Below, piece after piece: positions 51,549 to 60,781 of a stretch of DNA of 64,000 nucleotides. The DNA is from Obscuribacter phosphatis_A. Lineage in GTDB: Bacteria > Cyanobacteriota > Vampirovibrionia > Obscuribacterales > Obscuribacteraceae. The notes below the pieces were generated by a model. That model ran no database searches. It worked only from the letters and a program-made list of their open reading frames with translations, and was not told where the DNA came from. Every line of letters starts with the position of its first letter. Position 1 is the first letter of the stretch. The DNA lies in NCBI GenBank assembly GCA_017303615.1, contig JAFLCK010000010.1:87985-151984 (forward strand). The letters are read 5' to 3'. The position numbers were made by a program, and so were the translations under genes.

Positions 51549-52835
51549 TTAGCGACGCACAAAATAGATAAGCTTTTTGTTGTAATCGATAGTGTACTGA
51601 TAGTCGCTATAAGCAGTCTGACCCAAGAGTGGATAAGGCATATTTGATTGCATAACTACGCCTATCTCGAAGTTTCGCTTTTCTATAGGTCCCACCTTTA
51701 GGGATGACACCGGAAACATCTTGCAGAGTGTGTCACCGGCAATGCCCTGAGACATGGAAGTAGTAGCATCTTCAGGAATCTCGAGACCAAGCTGACGCAG
51801 ATGCTCAGGAGAGAGGGCCACGCCCGAAGCACCGGTATCAAAGAACATAGGAATTTTTTTGCCGTTTATCTCGGTGTCGACCACTATCTCATTGCCCATT
51901 CTTCTAAAGGGAACAGCATTTCTATCATTGTTGAGCGAAGCATAGATAGAACCACCGCTATCTCGGCTGCGCTTGACGAAATGAATACAATGGGCGGCGT
52001 TATCGACTGTATATTTGAAATCTTGAAAGAAAGTCTGCCCCAAGAGCGGCATACCCGGCATGTATTCCTGCACCATGATAGGAAAATTCTTGCGGGTTAT
52101 ATTTGAAAGTGAAACATCGGCTTTCGACATCCAAACTTTCTGGGCGCCGCCCTCACCCACACCATGAGCTTCGCCATGGTGCTTCCCGGTGGGCACAGGC
52201 AAGCCCAACTCTTTCATATGATTGCGCCCCAAAACTGTGCTTTCGGCGCCGGTATCAAAGAGCATTTTGATTGGACGGTTGTTAACTGTCACATCAAATA
52301 CAAAACAGTTACTTTCTTTGGTGAAATAAACCCTAGTTTCATCAGGAATGAGGTCATTGGCAGCAGAGCGCCCGTAATATCCTTCTTGTGACCCGGATTG
52401 CGCCCCGGCTTGTGACCCGCTCTGCAAAGACCGCCCCTGGCTGGCGGACGAACTGCCGGAACTGGGATACCCGCTGCGCCCCTGTTGGGCGGCAACTGCG
52501 GCACTGGGGTCGAGGGTGGCGATGGCGCTCAAGGCTTGATTGGCGGCCACAGTACCAGGAAAACCTTTCACCACCTGCTTATAGATAGTCATGGCGCCAT
52601 TGCGGTCGCCCATATAATGCCGCGAAAGACCCAAATAGTAATAAGCCATGCTGTTCTTGGGATCTTGCTTGACCGCCGACTGGAAAGACTGACAGGCGGC
52701 GTTGAAATTTTTGGCAGTTAGTAGCTTCACACCGGCAGTATAAGCATCGTCGGCATAACCGGGCAGAATTGCCTGCAACACAAATGCCGCCAGGAAAACC
52801 CCAGTTTTCACCACAACACCACTCTTCATTCTCAT
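51549..52835 (-). CDS. Secreted TPR protein with two retropepsin-like aspartyl protease domains
   Basis: A signal peptide (to about residue 28, ILPGYA) leads TPR-type helices (about 30-105; SMAYYYLGLSRHYMGDRNGA), then a Ser/Gly/Gln-rich linker. Two retroviral-type aspartyl protease folds follow, with Asp 194 in MLFDTGAESTVLG and Asp 333 in MFFDTGASGVALS. Each DTG domain could supply one Asp of an active site, so the protein may fold as an internal dimer like pepsin, or each may dimerise. Each repeat ends with a typical PLLGQTxxxD segment. It is a paralogue of the 53643 gene. The start ATG has GGAGG 11 bases upstream and directly follows the glycosyltransferase stop. Confidence 0.85.
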   Translation of the reverse strand: MRMKSGVVVKTGVFLAAFVLQAILPGYADDAYTAGVKLLTAKNFNAACQSFQSAVKQDPKNSMAYYYLGLSRHYMGDRNGAMTIYKQVVKGFPGTVAANQALSAIATLDPSAAVAAQQGRSGYPSSGSSSASQGRSLQSGSQAGAQSGSQEGYYGRSAANDLIPDETRVYFTKESNCFVFDVTVNNRPIKMLFDTGAESTVLGRNHMKELGLPVPTGKHHGEAHGVGEGGAQKVWMSKADVSLSNITRKNFPIMVQEYMPGMPLLGQTFFQDFKYTVDNAAHCIHFVKRSRDSGGSIYASLNNDRNAVPFRRMGNEIVVDTEINGKKIPMFFDTGASGVALSPEHLRQLGLEIPEDATTSMSQGIAGDTLCKMFPVSSLKVGPIEKRNFEIGVVMQSNMPYPLLGQTAYSDYQYTIDYNKKLIYFVRR

Positions 52836-53636
52836 TTAGCCGGTGCCTCCTGAAAGCAGCTCTCTCAAATAGAGTATCTTTTTTCGCACATAGTCGCTAT
52901 ATATCAATGCCAACTTTAGCCCGAGCGAACCGTCCTTAAAACCGCCGCGCAGCACAAAACGCTGAAAGAATGTCCAATATGGGTGCAAAAACAAGTTAAG
53001 CAAACTGGTACGAAAGCCGGGCTTGGCTCTGCCGCTTTCAATCCGTCCGTAAAATTCTTTAGCCGAGAGTCTGGCATATTTTTCCATAGCCTGCGCAAAA
53101 TCATCGACTGTTCTATAAGAGTAATGGTCCATATGATTTTTCAACACAGCCTTGGGGCCATCCATCTTGATTGCTTCATGCACCAGTCTATCGCCGAACC
53201 GACCGGCACCACGCTTGATCAGCCGCAGTTGCGCATCGGGATAAAAGCCGCCGTGCAAGACAGCCTTCTCGCCGATATAAAGCACCCGCGGAATCTTATA
53301 ACCATCGAACTGGGCAAAGCCGGGCGAGGCTACAAGCTGCTTCATTTCTTCCACCAGGGCTGGGCTCAATATTTCATCGGCATCAAGACTTAAGATCCAA
53401 TCACCTTGTGCTTGGTCGATGGCAAAGTTTTTCTGGGCGGCATAGCCCAACCACTCTTGAAAGATAACCCGGGCACCTCTTTCAGAGGCTATTTCACAAG
53501 TTTTATCGCTGGAGCCAGAGTCAACGACAATTATCTCAGTGACAAGTTCCTTGGCAGCATCAATCACCTTGCCGATGGTGCGCTCTTCGTTCTTTGCAAT
53601 TATGACCAGAGAAACTGAAACCGGCGCTTGTGTCAT
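52836..53636 (-). CDS. Family 2 glycosyltransferase (WaaE/KdtX-like)
   Basis: The sequence VSLVIIAKNEERTIGKVIDA, then IIVVDSGSSDKT, and ILSLDADEILSPALVEEM is typical of GT-A glycosyltransferases of family 2, in the branch near LPS core enzymes WaaE/KdtX. It would transfer a sugar from a nucleotide donor at the inner face of the membrane, but the acceptor is unknown. The C-terminal part (RTSLLNLFLHPYWTFFQRFV) is amphipathic and may contact the membrane. It lies without gaps between two paralogous aspartyl protease genes on the same strand (6 and 0 bp), so the three form an operon. Why a glycosyltransferase sits there is not clear. Confidence 0.88.
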   Translation of the reverse strand: MTQAPVSVSLVIIAKNEERTIGKVIDAAKELVTEIIVVDSGSSDKTCEIASERGARVIFQEWLGYAAQKNFAIDQAQGDWILSLDADEILSPALVEEMKQLVASPGFAQFDGYKIPRVLYIGEKAVLHGGFYPDAQLRLIKRGAGRFGDRLVHEAIKMDGPKAVLKNHMDHYSYRTVDDFAQAMEKYARLSAKEFYGRIESGRAKPGFRTSLLNLFLHPYWTFFQRFVLRGGFKDGSLGLKLALIYSDYVRKKILYLRELLSGGTG

Positions 53637-53642
53637 CGTCGC

Positions 53643-54872
53643 CTAGTGCCTGCCGAAGTGAATGACGCCTCGGTCATAATCGATTGAATACTGCTGGTCT
53701 TGCAAGAAATTGCCGCCCAAAAGTGGATAAGGTTGGGCAGAATGGTCGACGACACCGACCTCGACATCGCGCTTCTCGACTGGTCCAAGCTTGATTGAAC
53801 GCACCCGGGTAAAGCGAGTGCGACTTGTGCCCGCCACACCTTTGGTAGACATTTCACGCGCATCATCAGGAACAGTAATGCCGCAAGCCTGAGCTTGCGA
53901 CTGAGTAAATGTTATCCAAGAAGCACCGGTATCAAACCACATCGGCACATTACGCCCGTCCACCTGGGTCATGACCATGAGCTCTTTGCCCTGCCTTTCA
54001 AAAGGCACATCATTAGCCGTGATCGGTTGCGAACTAGTTTGCCCGGTTCGTTTTTGGAAAGTGATCGAATTATTGTTGTTATCGACCGAAAACTTCAAAT
54101 CATACAAAAAGCTCTGCCCGATGATGGGATAGTTATCCATCTCATCTTGCACTATGACAGGGAAGTTCTTTCTGATGATATTGCCCACTGAAAGTTCGAT
54201 ATTATAAACCGCAGCTTTCTTGGGGCCACCACTGCCGGTGCCAAAGACATTAACGCTTTGCGTACTCTTGCCCAGGTTGAGCCCCATGTCTCTTATGTGA
54301 TTCATACCAAGCACGACGTTCTCAGCCCCAGTGTCAAACATCATGCGGGTAGAACGCCCATTTACACGTCCATCTAGAATCATGCAGTTGTGCTCTTTGG
54401 TAAAGTTGACACGGCTTTCATTGGGCACAATGTCATCGCCCGAAGAAACTGCACCTGAAGAATTGGGGCGCGAACGACCACCGCCGCCACCACCTGCCAA
54501 ACCCAACTGCTGCAAGATAGTGGGATCAATACTTTGCATACCGCGCAAAGCCAAATTACAGGCATCGCTGCCAGAAAAATCGGACACCACTTTAGAGTAA
54601 GCTTCCATGGCGCCGGCGCGGTCGCCCTGATAGTGCTTAGCCAGACCTATATAGTAATAAGCCATTGCATTGCGTGGATTGACCTTGATGGCCTGATTGA
54701 ATTGCTGCAACGCCGGGGCGAACTGCCGAGCGGTCAAGAGCTTCACACCGGTGGCATAAGGGTCGCCGGAAGCAGCCGGAGCTGACAAAGCACGAGGAAC
54801 CGCAATAGCGACATGCACACTAAGGCTTGCCGCTATTGCGATTAAGGCTGATCGACTAAAGCTTGGCTTCAC
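53643..54872 (-). CDS. Secreted TPR protein with two retropepsin-like domains, paralogue
   Basis: The build is the same as the 51549 protein: signal peptide (hydrophobic SALIAIAASLSVHVAIA), TPR-type helices (NAMAYYYIGLAKHYQGDRAG), a Gly/Ser-rich linker, then two DTG motifs. The motifs are Asp about 180 in MMFDTGAENVVLG and Asp about 314 in MWFDTGASWITFT. The mature parts are colinear with the other copy and clearly derived from one ancestor. The likely role is an extracytoplasmic protease or a protein with a structural double DTG fold. I chose the GTG at 54872 because AGGAG lies seven bases upstream; a TTG at 54890 would add six residues. It is the first gene of the operon. Confidence 0.85.
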   Translation of the reverse strand: MKPSFSRSALIAIAASLSVHVAIAVPRALSAPAASGDPYATGVKLLTARQFAPALQQFNQAIKVNPRNAMAYYYIGLAKHYQGDRAGAMEAYSKVVSDFSGSDACNLALRGMQSIDPTILQQLGLAGGGGGGRSRPNSSGAVSSGDDIVPNESRVNFTKEHNCMILDGRVNGRSTRMMFDTGAENVVLGMNHIRDMGLNLGKSTQSVNVFGTGSGGPKKAAVYNIELSVGNIIRKNFPVIVQDEMDNYPIIGQSFLYDLKFSVDNNNNSITFQKRTGQTSSQPITANDVPFERQGKELMVMTQVDGRNVPMWFDTGASWITFTQSQAQACGITVPDDAREMSTKGVAGTSRTRFTRVRSIKLGPVEKRDVEVGVVDHSAQPYPLLGGNFLQDQQYSIDYDRGVIHFGRH

Positions 54873-54906
54873 GCCATTCTCCTCTGCCAACAGTGCTGTA
54901 TTTTGA

Positions 54907-56025
54907 CTAGACGCCCAGTTGTTCTTTGAGAATCACTTTCTGCACTTCCGATGTACCTTCCAGTACTTCGGTCAGTTTGGCATCGCGATAGATTCTTTCA
55001 AGCGGCTCATCGCAAGAGATACCCATGACGCCAAAAATCTGAACCGCTTCGGCTGAATGCAGACGAGCGCTGCGCGAAGCATAACTCTTAGCCATGGCGG
55101 CGTACTTACGAAACTCTGTCGGCTCGCCGGCATGCGACCAAGCGGCGCGGTAAGTTAGCATCTGCGAAGCTGCCGACTCGGTGGAAAAATCAGCCAGTTT
55201 CCACTGCACACCCTGATACTTGGCAATGGGGGCGCCGAACTGTTCGCGGTTGTTAGCTCTTTCAGCAGCCAGCCTGATGCCGACATTCATCAAACCAAGC
55301 GCCGCACCAGCCACAAGCACTTTAGAGAGGTCGAGGGCGGCCGCAGCGATCACCAGACCATCACCGCCAAGAGCTTCGGCACTAACCTTGGCGCCCTTAA
55401 ACTCGACATCGAAGAAACGAGCAGAGCGGAAGCCCATGGTCGACTTGCGTTCAGAAAGAGTGAGCGAATTATTCTGCGAGTCGACCAGAAAAACCTTGAA
55501 ACCATTCTCGTCTTTAGCCAAAACAGCAAAAAGAGCGGGCATGTCGGCATTGACCACCCAGGTCTTGCTGCCGGTTATTTTGGCATCGCCGCCAGCACCG
55601 CTAACGCTAAAGCTAGTCTGGCAAGCAGAGAGGTCTGAGCCGGCTTTATCTTCACTGAAAGCCTGGGCGCCAATCATCTCGCCGCGAGCTAGTAGTGGCA
55701 GATAGCGGGTTTTCAGCTCGGCGCCATAGCGGCTTATCGCTTCGACAACGCTGTAGTGCGAAGCAAGAGCCATGGCTAAACCGGCAGAATGACCAGCCAG
55801 AGCCTCGACGAAGAGAACCGCATCAAGAAGGTCGCCCCCTTGACCGCCAAGCTCTTTGGGGACCGTGATGCCCAAATAGCCGGCCTGCGCAAGCTTGGTC
55901 AGCATATCTTTAGAACAAGCTTTGCCGGCATCTAGATCGGCAGCATGCGGCGCCACTACTTCATTTACAAACTTGAGATATTGTTCTTGCAAACTCTTTT
56001 GAGCTGCGCTTAAGAAGGTGTTCAC
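54907..56025 (-). CDS. Acyl-CoA dehydrogenase
   Basis: Acyl-CoA dehydrogenases oxidise acyl-CoA thioesters with FAD and pass electrons to electron-transfer flavoprotein. The 372-residue sequence shows AFSEDKAGSDLSA (substrate and FAD contact), GSKTWVVNAD, FGAPIAKYQGVQWKLAD (FAD-binding helix) and VLEGTSEVQKVI near the C-terminus, in which Glu before Gly-Thr is the usual catalytic base. All domain parts are present and the length is normal. Chain-length specificity is not clear. The GTG at 56025 has GGGGG upstream; a GTG at 56037 is the alternative. It sits 34 bp upstream of the aspartyl protease operon on the same strand. Confidence 0.93.
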   Translation of the reverse strand: MNTFLSAAQKSLQEQYLKFVNEVVAPHAADLDAGKACSKDMLTKLAQAGYLGITVPKELGGQGGDLLDAVLFVEALAGHSAGLAMALASHYSVVEAISRYGAELKTRYLPLLARGEMIGAQAFSEDKAGSDLSACQTSFSVSGAGGDAKITGSKTWVVNADMPALFAVLAKDENGFKVFLVDSQNNSLTLSERKSTMGFRSARFFDVEFKGAKVSAEALGGDGLVIAAAALDLSKVLVAGAALGLMNVGIRLAAERANNREQFGAPIAKYQGVQWKLADFSTESAASQMLTYRAAWSHAGEPTEFRKYAAMAKSYASRSARLHSAEAVQIFGVMGISCDEPLERIYRDAKLTEVLEGTSEVQKVILKEQLGV

Positions 56026-56141
56026 GGAAACCCCCACAAATTAGTACTACGATATGGTTGGATATTTGGCATCAAAAGCCTGATAAACTCCAGATCATAG
56101 CACCTGTAAATTGAATGCCGCAGCCCCGGAGCGAACGATTA

Positions 56142-57992
56142 ATGACCATGCCTCTAATTGCAAAGTGGATTCGCAAAGCCACAAACCTTCTGGTCGAACC
56201 GGATAAATCGGCGCCGCCCGGCGACGATTTCGGGCTCGAACATGTGCTCTTCTATCATGGACTAGTGGGCAGCAGCCCCGAGTCTTCCCGGGCTTTCAAA
56301 GATGTCAGAGCCGATTTTATTTCTTCAGTAAATAGAAATAATTCGCAGAATCTTTGCATCTGCCTAAAGTTGCCGCCCTTGCATTGGGAAGACAAGTTGA
56401 AAAAAATTGTCGACGAGATCAAAGACAAGCAATTCGACGCGCTCATTCATGTTTTGCTGCCTAAAAATTTGGAAGAAGCGGAACGCGCAAGCCATGACCC
56501 GCTCTTGCATTCTGATTGGCAAGTACGGGCCAATGCGGCAAATTTGTTGGCCTATCTGGGCGCGCATCAAGCCATCGACAGGCTAGCCGAAGCCCTTCAC
56601 GACACCGCCGGCAGTATCACAAACGACAGCGGAGGCAGCCAAGCCAGAGAAGCCACCGGTCCCGCTTTTTGCCATCTAGCCCAAGCCCTGTCTCAGTTGC
56701 GCACCGAAGTTTCAAGAAAAGCCTTGGCCGGTTATACCGAGTTTGCCGGCGAAGACTGGATTAGAGTAGACGCGGTCAGCGCTCTTTCGCACTGGCCGCT
56801 AGACGAAGTCAGTACGGCTCTTGCCGCCGCTTTCAAAGTACATCACCGCTTTTTCGATTATCAATCGGTGGCGGCGGCTAAACATCATAAACCGGCTCAT
56901 TTTTTGAAAGCACTAAAAGACGGCGAGCCCCTAGACGAAAAGGCCGCAGTCGGTCTTGAAATAGCCATCGGCTTGGTGGAAGCCTTCAACTCAACTTTCG
57001 CCGGACAGCTGCACACCGCAGCCGAACTCGGCCTACCCCAAACTTTGAGCCATCTAGCCCAACTCAAGTCAAACGATGCCCTGGCAATTAGAGCCCTGAG
57101 ACTGCTGCTTGACTGGCTCGATCAGAATGCCGCCCTAGGCAGAGGCAGCGCCCAAGCAGATTGGCCAAGCCCCGAAAAGCTAAACGCTGCTAGAAAACAC
57201 TGGCAAGATTGGCTGCAGGACGAAACCCACAAGAAACAACTCTTGCAGGATCTCGAAGGCTTCAAGAATCACAACCAGCGCAATAGCGGCTTTCGCCACA
57301 AAATATTGTTAGCGGGCGAAATCAAATTGGCGCAAGCGCAGGCAATCTTGATCAAGATTGCGGAAGAATCGACCGAATTTAGACTGGAAGCCATTGAAGC
57401 TTTGTATCTAGCTGGTGACAGCGAAGCCGCTCAGGCGCTTACAAATCTGGCACGCAAGCTGGTCAATCTAGACAGTCGCAAACTGCCCAAGAGTGCTGTG
57501 CCCCTCAGTGAAAAAGACCCTGTCAATGCAGAAATTTACTGGCAGATCTTGCGGACCCTTGGCAAAATGCCCACCGCTGAAGCCCTGGCGCTGATACTGG
57601 AAGCCATGGAAGATGTGGCGCCGGACAAAAGAGAGGCCGCCATCGACTCAGCAGCCAATATTTTGCAGCGCACCGACTCGCAGATCGCTCGCGCCGGTGA
57701 AGTCAAGCAAGCCCTGGTCGAGGCTCTGGCAGATCCCTCCGCCTCGGTGAAACTGGCGGCTGCTCGTTCTTGCGGCTCTTTGGGCATTGCCGCCGCCGTG
57801 CCCGGCTTAGCCAAACTAGTATTAGCGGGCGAAACTTCGCTGTCTAAACAAGCACTGGAAAGCCTGGGCGAACTAGCGAAAGCAGGCGAGAAAGAAGCTG
57901 TACTGGCAGCTTTGAACGAAGCAGCAAAACTAGAGCGCAATAGCCAGAAAAGTAAACGAATAGTGGATTTCATCGATAACCGAATCAAATGA
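56142..57992 (+). CDS. HEAT-repeat-like protein
   Basis: About 616 residues consist largely of paired helices with HEAT-like spacing. Examples are WQVRANAANLLAYLGAHQAI, WIRVDAVSALSHWPLDEVST, and near the C-terminus ASVKLAAARSCGSLGIAAAV. HEAT solenoids act as binding scaffolds, and the function here is unknown. There is no signal peptide or membrane segment, so it is probably cytoplasmic. I chose the ATG at 56142 because GGAG lies about ten bases upstream; an ATG at 56115 would add nine residues. It is divergent from the acyl-CoA dehydrogenase and is followed by a small membrane protein gene 48 bp later. Confidence 0.78.
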   Translation: MTMPLIAKWIRKATNLLVEPDKSAPPGDDFGLEHVLFYHGLVGSSPESSRAFKDVRADFISSVNRNNSQNLCICLKLPPLHWEDKLKKIVDEIKDKQFDALIHVLLPKNLEEAERASHDPLLHSDWQVRANAANLLAYLGAHQAIDRLAEALHDTAGSITNDSGGSQAREATGPAFCHLAQALSQLRTEVSRKALAGYTEFAGEDWIRVDAVSALSHWPLDEVSTALAAAFKVHHRFFDYQSVAAAKHHKPAHFLKALKDGEPLDEKAAVGLEIAIGLVEAFNSTFAGQLHTAAELGLPQTLSHLAQLKSNDALAIRALRLLLDWLDQNAALGRGSAQADWPSPEKLNAARKHWQDWLQDETHKKQLLQDLEGFKNHNQRNSGFRHKILLAGEIKLAQAQAILIKIAEESTEFRLEAIEALYLAGDSEAAQALTNLARKLVNLDSRKLPKSAVPLSEKDPVNAEIYWQILRTLGKMPTAEALALILEAMEDVAPDKREAAIDSAANILQRTDSQIARAGEVKQALVEALADPSASVKLAAARSCGSLGIAAAVPGLAKLVLAGETSLSKQALESLGELAKAGEKEAVLAALNEAAKLERNSQKSKRIVDFIDNRIK

Positions 57993-58040
57993 ATCGTGCT
58001 AGTTTATAAGAAAACAGCACAGCGTTTGGCGGAACATTAA

Positions 58041-58793
58041 TTGGATACAGAGCCGAAAAGCAATAATCCGGCAGAGAACAGTCAAAGCCCTGAAACGTTA
58101 GCCTCGGGCAATGGCGGCGCCAGTGCTGCCAATTTTTTGGCTTCGAGCCAGCGAAATCAAGAAATAGACGCCATTGCCGACCGCTTGATTGCCGCACAGA
58201 CAGCCGGAATAGTTGGAAACGAACCAAGGAAACGAGGCAAACTCGCCACCTACAAGCATCCAATGGTGGTTGACCTGGCTATAGCCATCGGCCTGCTCTT
58301 TGCCATGGGCGCCCTGACCGTCAGTTTTGTGCGCAGCTACACCGCCCATTCGGCTAAAACCAGCATTATGCAGGGCAACTACAAAGCCGCCATCCAGATC
58401 TTGAGAGGGGCGCCGGTCCCCGACATTTTCGGCGGCGCGGCCATGGAAAATAGCGACGACCTGCTCAATCAGGCGCTCTATCTGGACGCCATGGAAAAAC
58501 TGGATAACGATCATAACGACCAAACAGCCCCGCAAGAACTAGCCAAGATCACGCCCGGCTCTCGTTTTTACGACTTGGCCCAAGAACAGCTAGAGCGGCT
58601 GAATCAACTGAGACAAGAGACCGAGAAGCAGGAGCCGTCCCCCGAATCAGACGCTGAAACAGGCACTACCTCTGGGTCCGTTTCGGCAGTTGAAACTGAA
58701 ACTCAAACTGGAACTGGAACCGGAACGGGCGCCGGTGCAGACTCCGGTGCAAATGCAGCGGCTGAAGCAGAATCAAAGAAAGAATCTAAATGA
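58041..58793 (+). CDS. Single-pass membrane protein with disordered tail
   Basis: The 250-residue protein has a polar, probably cytoplasmic N-terminus (about 75 residues) and one membrane helix at about 76-97 (MVVDLAIAIGLLFAMGALTV). A helical region follows that resembles a TPR-like hairpin (IMQGNYKAAIQILRG, LLNQALYLDAMEKLDND). The tail is acidic, rich in Glu, Thr, Gly and Ala, and encoded by short DNA repeats. No family is recognised. It starts at TTG with GGCGGAAC upstream and follows the HEAT gene by 48 bp, so the two may be co-expressed. Confidence 0.68.
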   Translation: MDTEPKSNNPAENSQSPETLASGNGGASAANFLASSQRNQEIDAIADRLIAAQTAGIVGNEPRKRGKLATYKHPMVVDLAIAIGLLFAMGALTVSFVRSYTAHSAKTSIMQGNYKAAIQILRGAPVPDIFGGAAMENSDDLLNQALYLDAMEKLDNDHNDQTAPQELAKITPGSRFYDLAQEQLERLNQLRQETEKQEPSPESDAETGTTSGSVSAVETETQTGTGTGTGAGADSGANAAAEAESKKESK

Positions 58794-58840
58794 AGTCTGC
58801 CAGAAGCTAGAATAAGAGAGAGAGAAAGAGATAGAGAGCC

Positions 58841-59338
58841 CTACTGCCAGTTACGATTAAGACCAGCCAAACCAGAGCGGTGACTGTGGCTGCCTGGCAA
58901 TTCGTTATTGATCTGCTTGTATTTAGCCACCAGCCCATCTTGCTGCAGCTTGCCAGTCACTTCGTGCAAAGCTACTTTCGCTGAAGTCTTGTCGGAAACT
59001 ACTACTTCAGGCACAAAATGGTGAGTGTCGTTTTGAAATGGAAACTTGCTGGCTTTCTTTAAATAGACAGTGCCATCCGGGCGAACATTGAAAGCACCGG
59101 CAACCGGTACCAAATCACAAGCGGTCTGACCAGCACTATGGGCGGCGGGCTGCGCAGCAGTCTTGCCTGCTTGCCCGTTAGCAGCTTCAGCACTCTTAGC
59201 AACAGGTGCCTCTTGTGACTTACTCTTGCCAATCACTTTGCCAGCCGGAGCGGCTTGAGCCGAAACTTGAAATTGAGTGGCTAGTGAAACAGGCACAGCA
59301 ACCATCAAAGACAATACAGAAACCAGGCGCACTGACAT
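58841..59338 (-). CDS. Small secreted protein, unknown function
   Basis: The signal peptide MSVRLVSVLSLMVAVPVSLA leads an Ala/Gln/Lys-rich linker. A short domain follows with FNVRPDGTVYLKKASKFPFQ and VVVSDKTSAKVALHEVTG strands. The mature part is about 130 residues. No family is recognised. The ATG at 59338 is preceded by AGGGGTGAT, which decides it against an upstream start at 59380. The gene lies downstream of gcvH on the same strand but 149 bp away, so it is likely a separate unit. The low-complexity GAGAGA tract at 58818-58840 lies beyond its stop. Confidence 0.68.
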   Translation of the reverse strand: MSVRLVSVLSLMVAVPVSLATQFQVSAQAAPAGKVIGKSKSQEAPVAKSAEAANGQAGKTAAQPAAHSAGQTACDLVPVAGAFNVRPDGTVYLKKASKFPFQNDTHHFVPEVVVSDKTSAKVALHEVTGKLQQDGLVAKYKQINNELPGSHSHRSGLAGLNRNWQ

Positions 59339-59487
59339 AGATATCACCCCTAAATACGCTAAATCTCTGCCAAACGGCACAAGACCCCAAGATCATATAT
59401 CGAGGTTATCAAGCGAAGGGGTAAATTAATACTTACTTTAGACATTAGCCTAAAGCAAACTGCCCTGAGAGCTGCGATTCGAATAAT

Positions 59488-59883
59488 TTACTCGACTATG
59501 AACTTCTTGTAGTCTTCAGCACTCATCAGGCTACCAAGCTCAGAAGTGCTGTCGAGTTTCACCTTGATCATCCAGCCGGCGGTGTAACAATCGACGTTTA
59601 CGACTTCAGGCTCAGAGTTGAGCTTGTCGTTGACTTCGACAATTTCGCCACTGACAGGCATATAGAGGTCAGAAACTGACTTAACAGATTCAATAACACC
59701 AAATTTTTGTTCGACCTTGAACTTCTCGCCCACTTTCGGCAATTCAACGAAAGTAACATCACCAAGCTGGTCGGCGGCAAAAGCGGTGATACCAATAGTG
59801 GCAACATCGCCATCGACTTTGATGTACTCATGAGTCTTGACATACTTGAGGTTGTCGGGGTGGCTGAGCGCTTGGGTTGACAT
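59488..59883 (-). CDS. gcvH: Glycine cleavage system H protein
   Basis: GcvH carries the lipoyl group that shuttles aminomethyl intermediates between the P, T and L proteins in glycine breakdown. The 131-residue sequence has the lipoyl hairpin VIESVKSVSDLYMPVSGE with Lys 68 as the lipoylated residue, plus VTFVELPKVGEKF and AGWMIKVKL. The ATG at 59883 has GGAG eight bases upstream; a start at 59910 would add an unlikely hydrophobic leader. gcvT lies 1 kb upstream on the same strand but is separated by an unrelated gene, a small opposite-strand gene and two terminators. gcvP is not in the window. Confidence 0.96.
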   Translation of the reverse strand: MSTQALSHPDNLKYVKTHEYIKVDGDVATIGITAFAADQLGDVTFVELPKVGEKFKVEQKFGVIESVKSVSDLYMPVSGEIVEVNDKLNSEPEVVNVDCYTAGWMIKVKLDSTSELGSLMSAEDYKKFIVE

Positions 59884-59975
59884 CGCAAAAACTCCGGTCA
59901 CTACTAACATAGTAGTGATAGCTTAATAGAGATTGCTCTTAAAAATATTGAGCATCGAAAGAATGTAACCTAAAA

Positions 59976-60473
59976 CTAAGATTCCTTCTTTTCTTCGTCC
60001 GACAATACTTGCTCGGCCGTCGACTGTCTGGAGTTTTGTGCGGCTCTGAGCCCATGCCTGAAAGCCGAATTGCTAAGAGAAACAATAGTCTGAGCGGCGC
60101 TGCCACCACTTGCCATGACAACAAAACTCCACTCAACCTCGGTCTTATTGCTTTCCAAGCGATGAAAAAGCATATTGAGAAGGACGTCGGCGGCGCCTTT
60201 TCTGTCTTCCAGACCTTTTGGCTGCCCATAGAGCCGTGCCTGTATGCGCCCTTCATCGACTCGGTCATAAGTGACGCGATAACGACAACCAAGAAAATCT
60301 TGCTTGGTTAGAACATCGCGCACAACCGCCATCGACTCGCCGCAAGAAAGAAAATATGTCTCGGCAGCCGGAATTAAATCAGAGACTCGACTGGAGCGAC
60401 CACTTCCAAATATCCTGACAAGTAGAACTGGTCCGATGCAAACCATAACCAGAACGACGCCAATGAGCGCCAT
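59976..60473 (-). CDS. Small anchored membrane protein, unknown function
   Basis: The N-terminal 22 residues (MALIGVVLVMVCIGPVLLVR) form a membrane anchor. The rest is an alpha/beta domain of about 130 residues containing AETYFLSCGESMAVVRDVLTK, YRVTYDRVDEGRIQARLYG and EVEWSFVVMASG, followed by a polar tail. No family is recognised. I chose the ATG at 60473 with AGGTGAT upstream; a GTG at 60482 is the alternative. It lies 92 bp upstream of gcvH on the same strand and could share its transcript, though nothing links it to glycine cleavage. Confidence 0.62.
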   Translation of the reverse strand: MALIGVVLVMVCIGPVLLVRIFGSGRSSRVSDLIPAAETYFLSCGESMAVVRDVLTKQDFLGCRYRVTYDRVDEGRIQARLYGQPKGLEDRKGAADVLLNMLFHRLESNKTEVEWSFVVMASGGSAAQTIVSLSNSAFRHGLRAAQNSRQSTAEQVLSDEEKKES

Positions 60474-60629
60474 CGTTATCACCTGTCCTGAGTTGATATC
60501 CAGCTCTTTGCCCCCACTCTAGCTCGCTAGTAAGAAATTAGTTCGCTGCATCCTTCTAATTGCTGCAGGCAGAAAGTCTATACATAACCAACCAGGTTCA
60601 CAACCAGTCAATTAAAGAAAGACAGAAAA

Positions 60630-60776
60630 ATGGACAGACATTTCAGACCTCAAACCGAAAGCCGGGCTCATGCAATTGTAGACATTCATGACAACGAGAG
60701 GAAGCGCACGCTAGATTTCTTGGCATTCTCGCTAATGTGGGCAGCGTATGCTCTTTTCTTGCTTTCGGTAAGATAG
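60630..60776 (+). CDS. 48-residue single-helix membrane protein
   Basis: A short frame starts ATG at 60630 and stops TAG at 60774-60776. The N-terminal 27 residues are polar and charged (MDRHFRPQTESRAHAIVDIH and so on). The C-terminal 20 residues are a membrane helix (LDFLAFSLMWAAYALFLLSV). Only a weak purine-rich AAAGAAAG lies upstream. The terminator hairpin at 60782 begins 5 bp after the stop, which fits a real transcription unit. No family is recognised, and it may be a small regulatory membrane protein. Confidence 0.5.
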   Translation: MDRHFRPQTESRAHAIVDIHDNERKRTLDFLAFSLMWAAYALFLLSVR

Positions 60777-60781
60777 ACTCT

